A stretch of DNA of 64,000 nucleotides, from positions 35,820,425-35,884,424 of the forward strand of contig CM075771.1 of the NCBI GenBank assembly GCA_037974665.1, given 5' to 3'. Under the pieces are notes generated by a model. It ran no database searches and was not told the origin of the DNA. It saw nothing but the letters and a program-made list of their open reading frames with translations. This DNA comes from Ehretia macrophylla. Taxonomy: Eukaryota > Streptophyta > Magnoliopsida > Boraginales > Ehretiaceae. Position numbers and translations under genes: made by a program. Numbering within the stretch: position 1 is the stretch's first letter; the number at the start of each line of letters is the position of its first letter. This document shows positions 11,501 to 22,843 of this stretch, in pieces.

Positions 11501-12661
11501 CTTTGAAGTGGAGGACTTACCTATGTAGAGGGTTTTTTTGAAACAGTTTGATAGGTAGTGAACATTCTCCTATCAGAGCAAACATGCTTAGTGGCCCCGG
11601 TGACCACTTACCATTGCTTTGGATTCCTCACCAGATTGACTTTTGTGACAACAACTGACAGATTAATGTCAAATAGATCATTTCCCAGGTCTTCCACGGC
11701 ATTTTCCTGAGCTTTCCTCTTCTTTGGATTTTTTTGGTTTTTATGGTGCTTGCAGTCTCTTGCCTTGTGCCCCGGCTTGTCACAAATAAGGCAGTTCCCA
11801 CCGAACTGCTACTTCTTTTGTTCAGTCCTTTTTCTGACCTTGGTTGGAGAACTTTCTCTTTTTGTTGCTCGGACCATGCTCAACCACATTAACCTTTGAT
11901 TCCTAAGGTGAAAGACTGACCCTTTTTTTAGGTTTACGATTGTCTGCCTCAATCCTCAACCTCAAAACTAGGTCTTCAAGAGTTATCTCCTTTTGCTTAT
12001 ATTTTAAATAACTCTTGAAGTCCTTCTAGCTAGGAGGCAACTTCTCAATAAGTGCACCAGATTCAAAGCATTCTCCCATATTTATACTTTCTGCATGACA
12101 CTTATGAATGAGCACCTGATACTCTTCTACCTAGGGCATCAGAGGCTTGGAATCTACCATTTTGAAGTCAAGAAATCTGGCCACAATGAATTCCTTTGTG
12201 CCCGCATCCTCCGTTTTATACTTCTTCTCTAAAGATTCCTACAGTGCCTTAGCAGTTTGTATTGGGCTGTAGATGTTATACAATGCATTATCCAACCTAT
12301 TGAGGATATAGTTTTTGCAAAGGAAGTTTGCATGCTTTCAAGCATCAACAACAACAGTAATCTGCATATCAGGATCGTCACCCAACTCTGGTCCATCATC
12401 TTTCAAAAAGCGAGCAAGATTCAAAGTGGTCAAGTAGAACAACATTTTTTGCTGCCACCTCTTAAAATCCCTCCCGTTGAACTTTTCAGGCCTCTCACCA
12501 TGGCCAACGGGGGTTGAAGCAACAAATGGCAAAGCTATATCAATTGTCATAGCTGGTCTCACTAAATCATTTTCGTTCCCGGATCCATCGTTAGACCCAC
12601 TTCCAGTCAAGGGATTCTGAGCATTAAGTCCTTGTCCAACATTCAAATCTCTAGAAACCAT
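11500..12661 (-). pseudogene. copia D gag region with zinc knuckle
   Basis: Minus-strand gag remains. The N-terminal open stretch begins at the ATG at 12661 (12338-12676 in the open frame) and reads RPEKFNGRDFKRWQQKMLFY, the conserved copia gag opening. A CCHC knuckle of the form CLICDKPGHKARDC lies near 11753-11795, followed by a lysine-rich stretch. This is the usual order for Tnt1-like gag. Fossil. Confidence 0.8.
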
Positions 12662-14421
12662 GGGTAAATTTTCCAAATTTTAATTAAGTCCAAAAGTTGG
12701 TAAGTCTCTACACTCAAAGACCCAAGTTAGCTCCAAAAGAAAGAGATAACTGATAGAAATAGAACTAGAGAATTTTTTTTATTATTCTTTCCAAAGATAT
12801 ATATACTATAATACACCAATGTCAATCTCAAGTTTACTCAGCAAACTAGCAGAAATGCAATTTTTTTTATAACCAGTATTGATGAAAGTCGAAAGGTTAA
12901 AGTACAAATACTAATATATTTATCACTTACAAAATAGAACTAAAGGCAACGTTGCATGCACTTACAGAGGTTAGACACATCAATATACTTTAGCATATAT
13001 ACATATAACAAACCCAAAACCATATCACGTCATAAACCAAAGCATGTAAAGACAACAATATCAATTGCAATTTTAGCAATAAATTAATTATTAAAATAGC
13101 ATCATATGCATGATAGAAGCTAGCATATTATCAAAATGCACTTACCGAGATATACGGTAACGTTGTACGTATAGGCAGAAGACAAATTGATCAAATTAGA
13201 TGCAATAGTTAATTCATAACTATTTTGAACAAGCTAAACCTGATAATACCTTAAAGATTGTTAGCAAACAGTGAAATGATTGTGAAAGTTGTAAACTGCA
13301 TCAGAAGATAGACGAATATATATATTATTTATAGATGCAAAATTAAACAAGAAAGGATGTTCAGCTTAGTAGTAGTGTAGCTTTAAATCGGTTAAAAGGT
13401 CAAGAGATCAAAACTTGGCAGAACAAAAAATCTCATAGAGCATTTAAATTCCTTTTTTTTCTTCAGTCGGCTTCAAAAGACAACAAGTTTGATTTTCTTT
13501 TCTTTCAAAGACTAAACAAGTTAGCAAACAGATTCGCACAAAGAGGCAGAAACAACATAAGCAAAATAAACCTTAAGAATGTTAAAAATTAGTCGGATGT
13601 AATTTATTTGAATATAATGCTTTGCAATAGAAAATTAAACAGTGGGCAAAAACTAAAAATAATCATAAAGCAGAGCGTATAAATAATAAAGAAAGAAAAT
13701 TGCAGTCATTAAATATATACATATAAATATTACAATACATATACCGAGGCTCGAGTTAGACTGGATATCCTTAAGGTTTATTGCTCTGCTAGGTACTTAC
13801 GGCTTCAATAACAATAATTTTCCAGGATACAACGACTCTATCTTTTGTATTAGAAGTACCACAAAATACAAAGGTTATCGAACTGATAATGTTTAAACTC
13901 TCTCAACAATGCTATGTTATGCCTATCTACGTTCTGTATGTTGTAATGCTGATGCTTGCCCCCTTTTAATGAAATGAGCAGATGAGCTATTTATAGATGA
14001 AGTTGGAGAGAAATTTGCTGGCCACTTCTTCCACTCAAATCCTGGGATAAGAGACATCCCTACTTTCTCCATACTACAGGAAGATTACTTCCATTTCCTT
14101 CATGCTACTGATGAAGCCAAGTATGGGAATACCCACTTTCTCTACTCCACAAATGCACAAAAAGTGTTGTACGTGGATTAACCCATAATTTCCATGCATT
14201 TCCAGCAAATAGCAAAATGTGGGCAATGGATCATGGGTTCTAAGTGTGGGAATTTAACTTAATTTCTCATTCATCAAACTTCCCCTCTAAATTTGTGAAG
14301 AAAGCCGCTCGATTAATTAGCTTCTCACTCGCTTCAACAACTGATGGCGAAAGACAATTTTAAAGAGCTTGCTCGAGCAACTTCTTAATCTGCTCGAGCA
14401 ACTGTAATCCAACGAGTAAAA
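12662..14421 (-). other. copia D upstream leader and LTR sequence (boundaries not resolved)
   Basis: About 1.7 kb of AT-rich, non-coding sequence upstream of copia D gag. A TATA-like CTATAAATAG on the minus strand at 13987-13996 is followed by a plausible transcribed leader, so I take this as LTR plus leader. I could not find a convincing primer-binding site or the exact LTR edges. The palindrome TTGCTCGAGCAA (14369-14380) and TGCTCGAGCA (14391-14400) lie just before the SIRE-type insertion at 14422. The LTR probably continues at 24039. Confidence 0.5.
13987..13996 (-). promoter_or_regulatory. TATA-like box of copia D LTR
   Basis: Reverse reading CTATAAATAG, upstream of the copia D leader and gag on the same strand. 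This is a good match to a plant TATA box. No initiation site can be confirmed from sequence alone. Confidence 0.4.
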
Positions 14422-15607
14422 TGTTAGCCTAAAGAGCTTCTAAATCTTGGTTTTGATGATTACAAATCTTAATTGTGTTTAATAAGTTTGTTTAAGTGTG
14501 CATAAGTAAAGATGAATCAAGTTTGACTCCGATTCCAAGTTCATCAAGCTGGAGAAGGAAGAAGAATATCCATCAACTAATGAAAATATTCAAAGAATGA
14601 AGATGGAGTTATAAGGATGGAAAAAGAAGTCATAAGGGGTATCGGTTGGGACTTGACTAGGGTTTTGGGTCTTGCAAATGGTATATGCTCAATAATAATT
14701 CTCAAATATAGTTTTTGAAATATTTGAAAAATGTCTTACAAAAGACGCTAAAAAAGAAATGTTTTCAAAAACCCAACCCTTGTAGTTTTAAGCCCACCGG
14801 ACGACCCTATGGCAACCAGTCGACCGGTGGCCAAAGGGTTGTCTGCCCAAGACCTGTCCACCGGACGAGGGTCTCTCGACTGGTCGACCGATTGGGCCAA
14901 AACGCTGATTCAAAATATAGCCATTTTATGGACATTGGGATGCATTAATTACACACATTTCAGTTCTATTAAACTCTCCCAACTGCAAATTTTCAAGGAT
15001 TTGATTCAAAGCAATTACTCTTGAGTTCTTTAATTAATTTCATCTTTGAATCATCATTGAGCTATACTTGAGCAAGAATTTGTTAGCAATATTGAGAGAA
15101 GCATTCATTGTATTCATCTACCCTAAAAGAAGGCTTTTATTATGAATCTTAAACACTTATCAAAAGAGAGAGTTAAACACTTTGAAAGGAAGGATTTCCT
15201 TGTCAAAGGTGTTGGGGTTGAAGCTTTGTATTAAGAAGGAATTTTTTTGTTGTAAAAGGTTGAACTACCATTGTACTTGGGTTGTGGACTCACCAACATT
15301 TGAAGAGTCACCATAGTTAAGATTGTTGAAATCCTAAGCGGGGAGCTTAGGTCATGGACTTCGGCGGGGGCCGAACCACGCTAAAGCGCGATTTGCAATC
15401 TCTTTCTCTCAACTCTCTCTTTGCATTATTTTCTGCACACTAAGTGTTTGATGAATTGTCTTACTCACATTTTATATTGCTAGAGTGCATATTTGTTTAA
15501 GATTGTTTTTGATTAATCATTGCTAATATATTGCCTAATCAAAAAAGTAGTATTATTGCCTATATAACCTAATTCACCCCCCTCTTAGGTTTAATTAAGG
15601 GACAACA
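14422..15607 (+). repeat. 5' LTR of the SIRE-type element
   Basis: 1186 bp, TGTTAGCC...GGACAACA. It matches the 3' LTR at 22844-24038 along its whole length. A GC-rich palindromic block lies at about 14785-14905. The end 'cacccccctcttagg' just before the boundary is shared with LTR A (about 33617-33632), showing that the two SIRE-like families are related. Confidence 0.93.
14785..14905 (+). other. GC-rich palindromic block in 5' LTR (SIRE-type)
   Basis: Built on CCGG words: 'cccaccggacgaccc', 'agtcgaccggtgg', 'gtccaccggacgagg', 'tggtcgaccgattgg'. A matching but diverged block lies in the 3' LTR at about 23215-23325. It is GC-rich against an AT-rich LTR and contains Sal I-like GTCGAC palindromes. 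Confidence 0.65.
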
Positions 15608-15609
15608 TG

Positions 15610-15623
15610 TGGTATCAAGAGCT
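15610..15623 (+). other. primer-binding site, tRNA-iMet type (SIRE-type element)
   Basis: TGGTATCAAGAGCT lies 2 nt after the 5' LTR. It is one inserted base away from the standard plant iMet primer site TGGTATCAGAGCT, which is the usual primer of SIRE-lineage elements. Confidence 0.8.
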
Positions 15624-15665
15624 AGGACTTTGTATATAGCTTAACATCTAGCAAAGAAAAGATAA

Positions 15666-17560
15666 ATGGCAAACAATACTACATCTCCTTACTTTGAGGG
15701 TTACTCCACTAATAGGCCTCCATTATTTATAGGTACTAATTTCAATTATTAGAAGAACAAGATGGAGACATATATACAATCCGTTGACTATGCTTTATGG
15801 TCATTAGTAGAAGATGGTCCTTATGTTCCAATGTAGGAAATGACGGTCAAAGATGCTTCAAGCTCAAGTGGAGCCGAGAAAGTCAAAACCATCCAAGTTC
15901 CCAAGGAAATGAACGAGTTCAATGATCCAGACATTATCATGAAGACCAAGAACTCAAGATCCAAGAACTTCCTCTATTGTGCTCTAAACGAAAAGAGTAT
16001 AATCGTGTGAGTCAATGTGAAACCGCTCATGAGATTTGGGAGATGTTACACATGTTTTATCAAGGAACGTCTCAAGTGAAGAATACCAAAATTGATCTTC
16101 ACATCCATGAGTAAGAGTTGTTTCGTATGAAGGTCGGAGAATCACTAAATGAAATGCATCAAAGATTCTCCAAAATCGTAAACAACTTGAGTTCTCTCGG
16201 AAAGAAGTATCCAAATGAAGAACTCAATCGGAAGATTCTTATAGCTCTTCCAAAAGAATACAAACCAAAGGTGACATCAATTAGAGAATCAACCGATCTC
16301 TCTAAGATTATGGTGCATAAGCTCATTTGTAACCTTGAGATGGAGAAACTTGTATTGAATCAAGAAAAGATACGAGATGAAGAAAAGAAGACAAGGAAAT
16401 CACTTGCTCTCATTGCTCAATCCCAATCGAGTGATGAAGACAAAGATAATAGTGATCATGATGAGCTTGCACTTCGTGCAAAGAATTTTAAGAAGTTCTT
16501 GAAATACAAAAAGATGAAGAAAGAGGAGCCCATCAACAACAAAGTCAAGAGAAGATTCAAAGAGAAATTAGAAAAGACCAAAGAGGAGATCAAGTACTTC
16601 AATTGTGACAAGTTGAGACACATCAAAGCAAAGTGTCCAAAATTGATCAAAGGAAAGCAAAAGGAAATGAAGGCTTGTGTTGAGGATGATATATCAACTA
16701 GTGATGAAAGTGGAAGTGAAACCGAAGTAGCCAACTTTGTGTGCTTCATGGCTAAAGATGATTAGGTAACTTCTTTGTCTTGTGATGAATCTTCTTCTTC
16801 TTCTAATGATGATGAATGTACTTTTGAGGAACTAACAAATGAATTTTCAAAACTACATGATAGTTTTCTTCTTGCACAGTAAAAAATCTTCAAAAAGAAA
16901 ATGATGAACTTCAAAAAGAAGTTAAAGAACTTAGAGATGAAAATGATACTCTTACCAAAGAGATTTGTGAATACTATCATTTAAAGTCCAAAAATGAATT
17001 AGAAATCAAAGATTTTGAAAAACAAGTTATTGATTTACAAAATGATCTTGCTAGATTTTCAAGGGGAACAAAGGCCTTGGACGAAATCGTTGGTTCCCAA
17101 AAATTACCATTTGACAAAGGTAGAATTGGCTATGAACCATTTTATAAACCAAAGCTCTAAAAAACTATCTTTGTGAAAGCTTCTCAATCATCAATTGTTC
17201 ATCCACCATTAAAAGAATCACAAAAAGTACAAATTGACAAAAAAAGGATTGGCTATAAGGCACATCAAAAAGGGTTTCAAAATCATTTTGTCAAAGCATC
17301 ATCCTCTTGGCATGTACCCTCAACATCAAGATGATCATTTAAGAGATGCACTTATTGTGAGAAGATTGGTCACAATGCATCACGATGTAGATTTAGAAAC
17401 ATGGTAGGAAGAAATTCTCACATTCCTTTATGGCTTAGACCCAAATGGGTTGTTAGATGTATTAGGACTTCGTACTAACACAAAAGGATCCAATAGAACT
17501 TTGGGGACCAAAATGAACTTGATTTGTTTCTATGAATGATCGGTTGCCCTAAAGGTGAAG
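15666..17560 (+). pseudogene. gag region of the SIRE-type element
   Basis: Starts at the ATG at 15666 (MANNTTSPYFEGYS), followed by copia gag wording. The long open stretch 16118-16765 reads MFRMKVGESLNEMHQRFSKI (UBN2 core) and contains a zinc-knuckle region (YFNCDKLRHIKAKCPK) near residue 160. A coiled-coil-like, Lys/Glu-rich stretch follows at about 16800-17110, and then a second knuckle (CTYCEKIGHNASRC) near 17346-17390. Two separated knuckle regions match the family A element. Gag forms the particle around element RNA in active relatives; this copy is a fossil. Confidence 0.82.
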
Positions 17561-17700
17561 TAAGAAGATACTTGGGTTATTGATAGTGGGTGCTCAAGGC
17601 ACATGACGGAAGATGTCTCTTTCTTTTATGAGATTGACAAAGATTTCAAAGGTAAAGTTAGCTATGGAGGAAATGAAGGAGACAAAGTCATTGGTAAACG
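17561..17700 (+). pseudogene. aspartic protease motif of the SIRE-type element
   Basis: The stretch at 17570-17612 reads DTWVIDSGCSRHMT, the standard Ty1/copia protease active-site motif (D-S-G followed by S/C-x-H-M). It lies between gag and integrase as expected. In working elements the protease cuts the Gag-Pol polyprotein. Confidence 0.8.
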
Positions 17701-19003
17701 GTAACATAGGAGCTATAAACTCTCTTTCCATTCATGATGTCTTATATGTTAAAGGTCTTAGACACAATTTGCTAAGTGTAAGTCAATTTTGTGATAATGG
17801 ATTCAGAGCTGAATTTTTATCTACTTGTTGCAAGGTGTATGATAAAGATGACAAAGTATTGTTTGTTGGAAATAGATGTGATAATGTGTATGAGATTAAC
17901 TTCCATGAATTAAAATGTCAAAATGTGACATGCTTAGTTACTATTAATGAAGACTCATAGTTATGGCATAGAAGACTTGGTCATGCTAACATGGATTTAC
18001 TTGCTAAAATTTCTAGAAAAGAACTTGTCATAGCTCTTCCTAAGACTAGATTTCAAAAAGATCATTTATATGATGCATGCCAATTTGGAAAACAACATAA
18101 AACATCTTTCAAAACAATTAGCAAGGTAACCACATCAAGAGCTTTACAAAAATTACATATGGATATTTTTGGTCCAATAGATGTGGCAAGCCTAGGTGGA
18201 TCTAGATATGTCTATATTATCATAGATGATTACACTAGATTCACATGGAGGAGACGTTTTGCACATAAAAATGAAGGCTTCAATGAATTTGTCAAACTTT
18301 GTAATAAGGTGCAAAATGAGAAAGGCTGTTATATAAATTGTATTCATAGTGATCAAGGCACCGAATTTATAAATGCATCTTTTATGGACCATTGTGAAGT
18401 ACGTGGCATTGAACATAATTTTTCGGCTCCTATAACTCCTCAACAAAATAGGGAAGTAGAAAGGAAGAACCGGACATTACAATAAATGGCAATAACAATG
18501 TTGAAAGAAAATAACTTGCCAATATATTTTTGGGATGAAGCCATAAATACCGTTATGTGCTAAATCGTGTGCTAATTAGACATTTTCTAAAGAAAACACC
18601 TTATGAATTATGGAAAGGTAGAGCACCAAATGTGTCTCATTTCAAAGTATTTGGTTGTAAGTGTTTCATCCTAAATACAAAAGAACATCTTGAAAAATTT
18701 GATTCTAAATCGGATGAAGGACTTTTTATAGGTTATTTTTCAAGAAGCAAAACTTATAGAGTTTTTAACAAAAGAAATATGCTTATTGAAGAGTCTATGC
18801 ATGTGGATTTTGATGAAACTAATCCTTTTGCCCCGAGAAAGAATGATGATAATGTAGGTGCTTCCGAAGTTGACATTCAAATCTTACCTATAACCATTGG
18901 CAATGAGGAAACCCCGAGTGATCCAAAGGAGACAAGTGTTGAAGAGGGTCAAATCTCAAAGGATGGTGAAGTTCTAGCAAATCCACAAGTCAATGAACAA
19001 TAA
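17700..19003 (+). pseudogene. integrase region of the SIRE-type element
   Basis: The open stretch 17613-17960 holds the pre-integrase segment (SIHDVLYVKGLRHNLLSVSQ). The stretch 17991-18485 holds the zinc-finger end (HLYDACQFGKQ) and the catalytic core (MDIFGPIDVASLGGSRYVY, IHSDQGTEF, PQQNREVERKNRTLQ). The stretch 18557-19003 holds the integrase C-terminal side (TPYELWKGRAPNVSHFKVFG) and the acidic linker before RT. The wording closely follows family A at 1-1570. Fossil. Confidence 0.87.
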
Positions 19004-19222
19004 ATGCAAAATGAATAAAGAAGCAACAACAAATCATGATATACCAAAATGTTGGAAGTTTGTGAGAGATCATCCAAATGATCAAATTCTTGGTGATCCT
19101 TCAAAGGGAGTAAGAACTCGGTCCAATCTAAATGCTTATTGTGAACATGTTGCTTTTTTTTTTCTCAAGTAGAGCCCAAAAATGTTAAAGAAGCTTTAGA
19201 TCATGAAGATTGGATAATTGTC

Positions 19223-20698
19223 ATGCAAAAAGAATTAAATCAATTTGGAAGAAGTAAAGTATGTCATCTAGTTGAGAAATCCAAGGATTATCCTATAATT
19301 GGTACAAAATGTATTTTTGGGAACAAACTAGATGAATCCAAGGTTGTAACTAGGAACACAATTAGGCTAATGGCTCAAGGGTATAATCAAGAAGAAGGCA
19401 TAGATTATGATGAGACATTTACTCCCGTAGCTAGACTTGAATCCATTCGTATGCTTGTTGCCTTTGCATGTTTTATGGACTTTAAATTATATCAAATGGA
19501 TGTAAAAAGTACCTTTTTAAATGGCTATCTTAAGGAAAAAGTTTATGTGAAACAACCACATGAATTTGAGGACTCTAACTTGCCAAATCATGTATATAAA
19601 CTAGATAAAGCATTATATGGCCTTAAGCAAGCACCTAGAGCATGGTATGATAGGCTTAACAACTATTTGCTTGAAAAAGGGTTCACTAAAGGCAAATTAG
19701 ATTCCATTCTCTTTGTTAAAACAAGAGGCAAAGATATATTGCTTGTACAAATTTATGTTCATGATATAATATTTGGTGCTACTGATGAATCTCTTTGTGA
19801 GTATTTCCCTAAGTGTATGCCCAAAGAATTCCAGATGAGTATGATGGGAGAATTGAATTTCTTTTTCGGACTCCAAATCAAGCAAACACAAGAGGGCACT
19901 TTCATCAATCAAGCCAAGTATACTAGAGAACTTATCAAGAAGTTTGGGCTTGAGTCAGCAAAAGAAATGAGTACGCCAATGTCAACATCAATCAAGCTTG
20001 ACAATGATGAGAAAGGTAATAAGGTAGATAAAAAGCAATATCGAGGTATGATCGGAAGTCTTCTTTATTTAACTGCTTCTAAACCTGATATTGTATTTGT
20101 TGTATACTTATGTGCTCGTTTTCAATCCTGTCCTAGAGAATCTCACTTAAATGTTGTAAAAAGAATTATTAGGTATCTTAAGGGGACTATAGATTTAGGA
20201 TTGTGGCATCCGAAAGGCACATTATTTGAACTTATAAGTTATTCGGATGCGGATTATGCAGGAGATCGAGTAGATAGGAAGAGTACTAGTGGATGCTGTC
20301 AATTTCTAGGACATTCATTAATCTCTTGGTCTAGTAAAAAGCAAAATAATGTAGCTCTCTCTACGGTTGAAGTTAAATATGTATTTGCTGGAAGTTGTGT
20401 TGCCCAAATTCTTTGGATGAAACAAAATTTGCTCGACTATGGCCTTGTGTACGATAATATGCCTATTAAATGCGATAATACAAGTGCCATTAATCTCACT
20501 AAAAATCTGATCCAACACTCTAGAACAAAACATATTGAAATTAAGCATCATTTCATTTGTGATCATGTTCAAAAAGGGGATGTTATACTTGAATTTGTTG
20601 ATTTTGTGCATCAATTAGCGGATATTTTTACCAAATCATTGCATGAGAATCAATTTTGTGTGATTAGAAGGGATTTAGGCATGCTTAAAATGTGTTAA
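19223..20698 (+). pseudogene. reverse transcriptase-RNase H of the SIRE-type element
   Basis: The longest open stretch in the window (491 codons). The RT part runs from about residue 10 to 245, with GIDYDETFTPVARLESIRML, MDVKSTFLNGYLKEKVYVKQ, ALYGLKQAPRAWYDRL and the region around the catalytic box near 19760-19780. After a connection with MIGSLLYLTASKPDI, RNase H follows with SDADYAGDRVDRKSTSG, CDNTSAINLTKN and SRTKHIEIKHHFI, ending with HQLADIFTKSL. Words such as MSMMGELNFFFGLQIKQTQ and ESAKEMSTPM place it in the SIRE/Maximus lineage. It belongs to a fossil element; an open frame does not by itself mean activity. Confidence 0.9.
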
Positions 20699-20744
20699 AA
20701 ATGCAACTTGAAGTTTCTTTCAAAGGTGAGATGCACTTCCTGGC

Positions 20745-20880
20745 AGAAAGTGCACCACCGGAAAAGGGGACTGCCACCGGTCGATCGGTGGAACAAACGC
20801 TTGTCCGGTGGACGTGCCTCAGGCGGAAAAGGGTCTGGGACCAGTCGACCGGCGCGCTTACCCTCATCCGGCCTCTGCAC
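20745..20880 (+). other. GC-rich palindromic block after pol (SIRE-type)
   Basis: Directly after the RT-RNase H region. Key words are 'caccaccgg', 'ccaccggtcgatcgg' (20774-20788), 'ttgtccggtgg' and 'cagtcgaccggcgcgc'. It is the internal counterpart of the LTR blocks at 14785 and 23215. The 15-nt word at 20774-20788 reappears as its exact reverse complement at 45970-45984 in LTR C. Confidence 0.65.
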
Positions 20881-21140
20881 TATCGAGCACAAGCTTTAAA
20901 ACACCAATTTTAATCATTTTCAATCACTTCTTCTTTTTCAAAAACCTTTTAAACCTTCTCTATCAAAACTCCATTCAACCTCACACTCCTTCAACTACTC
21001 TTTTTTAAAAGAAGCTTAAGCCTAAGCAATATCAAACAACCTTCACAAGTTTTTTTAATTCTCATCAAATTGTCATAAGAATCTCTTTAAACTTCTCTTG
21101 CACACAAGGTGTTCGACAAAATTCCCTAATAAAGTTTTTC

Positions 21141-22323
21141 TTGTTTTCTCTAGCAAATTCTCTTGTCTACTCATGGAATTATCATCTAGACAAGCATCAA
21201 AGAAGTGAAAGACCGGTTTTAGGTCTCATACCATTGACCTATGGGATCTTATGCATGTCATCGCACTGGGTGATTTCTCCAAAAATGAAATACTATGGGG
21301 TAAACGTAATGATCCTTCAAACTTTTTGGATAACACTCGTCCACATAAATTGCTTAGACATCAACGATGGATTCCTCTATTTGGATTTGAGGACATCAAT
21401 TGTGATCAATGGGTTCGTAAGTTCTATGCTTATGTGGTAGAAGGTGAACATGCGGGTGTGCGAGGGATAAAGAGCTGAGTAAATGGAGTTAACCTTTTTG
21501 TGAATGAACGGGTAACTTACTTGGTATTCCAACTAATGGTCTAAAAATCTACTCTCTTGTCAACTTACTAAGCAGACTACACGACAATGCTCCAACGGAG
21601 ATGTTTACTACTTTGTGGGAAGGCTCGGGAAGGTCGAAAAAGTTCATGCCAAAACAAGATCAACTTTGTGCTGAAAAATGATTGCTCCTCTATATCTTGA
21701 ATCAAGTCATCATGCCTCGCATTGTCAAAGATGGGACAATTCCATTCTTCACAGGCTATGTGATGTATCTCATGTACAAGAAGGTAAAAATCCACCTCCC
21801 ACATATTATGCTTAGTCACATGTTGGCCTTCAAAAAGAAATCATTGCCCTATGGGATGATCTTGTGTCACCTTTTTCAACTAAGGGATATTGTTCGTGTT
21901 GGTCAGTTTGAACCCTTGAATGCTTCCACCTACCTTTTTGACAAATATTTCCTAGATAGACAATACATGGCTCATGAAAATAACGACATTATCTACATTG
22001 CGCAACGTCAATTTCGTAAGGTCTAATCTAAAGTAGTTGATGATCTAGAAAACTATGACCTTGGGGAAGAGGGAGATGACAGTGAAGCCGCAAGTGAAAG
22101 TGATGATAGAGACCACGAAGGAAGAGATGCTAATATTAGAGGTGCAAGTTTGTCTACAAGGAGAAGATCTCGCCCAACCACTCTTGAAGAAGTAAATACC
22201 AAGGTTGATAATTTGACTTCGAAAGCTGATCAGTTATCCTTGACCGTTGGAGAAGTCAACTCTGAGATGAAGGGCATGAAGACGATGCTTGAAAAGTTTT
22301 ATGAGAAGTTTATGAAGGACTAA
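21141..22323 (+). pseudogene. post-pol reading region (SIRE-type extra ORF, 'env-like' position)
   Basis: Between pol and the polypurine tract lies about 2 kb with coding character. Separate open stretches at 21251-21478 (75 codons; FGFEDINCDQWVRKFYAY) and 21682-22026 (114 codons; YILNQVIMPRIVKDGTIPFF) look like one type of plant retroelement protein. The end at about 22160-22323 reads as a heptad-rich coiled coil (VDNLTSKADQLSLTVGEV) after an Asp/Glu/Ser-rich stretch. SIRE-lineage elements often carry an extra ORF here, called env-like mainly from its position. The wording also recalls the 'putative plant transposon protein' domain found in other plant retroelements. I see no clear signal peptide or membrane anchor. 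Function not assigned; fossil. Confidence 0.6.
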
Positions 22324-22830
22324 GCCCATTGCCTTGAGATGCATAGGATACCCCCCATTTCCCCTATATCCTAGACTTTTTAATTTTTTCAAAAACATCT
22401 TGCTTAATTTGTCATGCACTCTCTCCAGTTGTTTCAATTTTTCAACTCTCTATGTTTCTTCCAATCTACTTCCATGATTTTGGTATTTTGGTTTCAATTG
22501 TTATGTCTTGCTTTATTATGAGTATTTGTGCCAAATAGTTGGAGATGAAATGTGGATAATCGTGCTTTACTTTGTTTTGCTAATGACAAAAAGGGGGAGA
22601 AAAATGTATAAATAATAAACTTGAGCCTTAGAAAAGACTATTACATTACTCATACATTGAGGAGGAGTAAGAAGTTAAAATATGCACAAGTTAAGGGGGA
22701 GTTTTTGAACAAACTTATATCTTACCTATTTTAGGTTCAAGCAAACTCAAAATGCACGAAATGCTAAATGTTCTCTCAAACTCATTTATGCTTACATTGT
22801 TATTATTTGGGATAAGTTTTGTCATCATCA

Positions 22831-22843
22831 AAAAGGGGGAGAT
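22831..22843 (+). other. polypurine tract (SIRE-type element)
   Basis: AAAAGGGGGAGAT directly before the 3' LTR at 22844. Two more 'aaaggggga'-like tracts occur upstream (about 22588-22600 and 22690-22702). Multiple polypurine tracts before the 3' LTR are a known habit of SIRE-lineage elements. Confidence 0.8.

Larger units (their letters stand above)
9031..14421 (-). mobile_element. Ty1/copia retrotransposon 'copia D' (fossil)
   Basis: Minus-strand copia element. In element order: upstream LTR/leader sequence (about 12700-14421, probably continuing beyond the inserted SIRE-type element at 24039), gag with zinc knuckle (about 11500-12661), integrase (about 10480-11476), post-integrase linker (10130-10468), and RT to the beginning of RNase H (9031-about 9860). 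The wording (FGINKNKSVVYVLDSPNLWH, GHVNLDSLHKLINLGLIP, CTRYYYIYLLRGKDEAF) is that of Tork/Tnt1-like plant copia elements, by inference. LTR element F abuts its RNase H part and the SIRE-type element lies in its upstream end. It is old and has many breaks. Confidence 0.8.
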
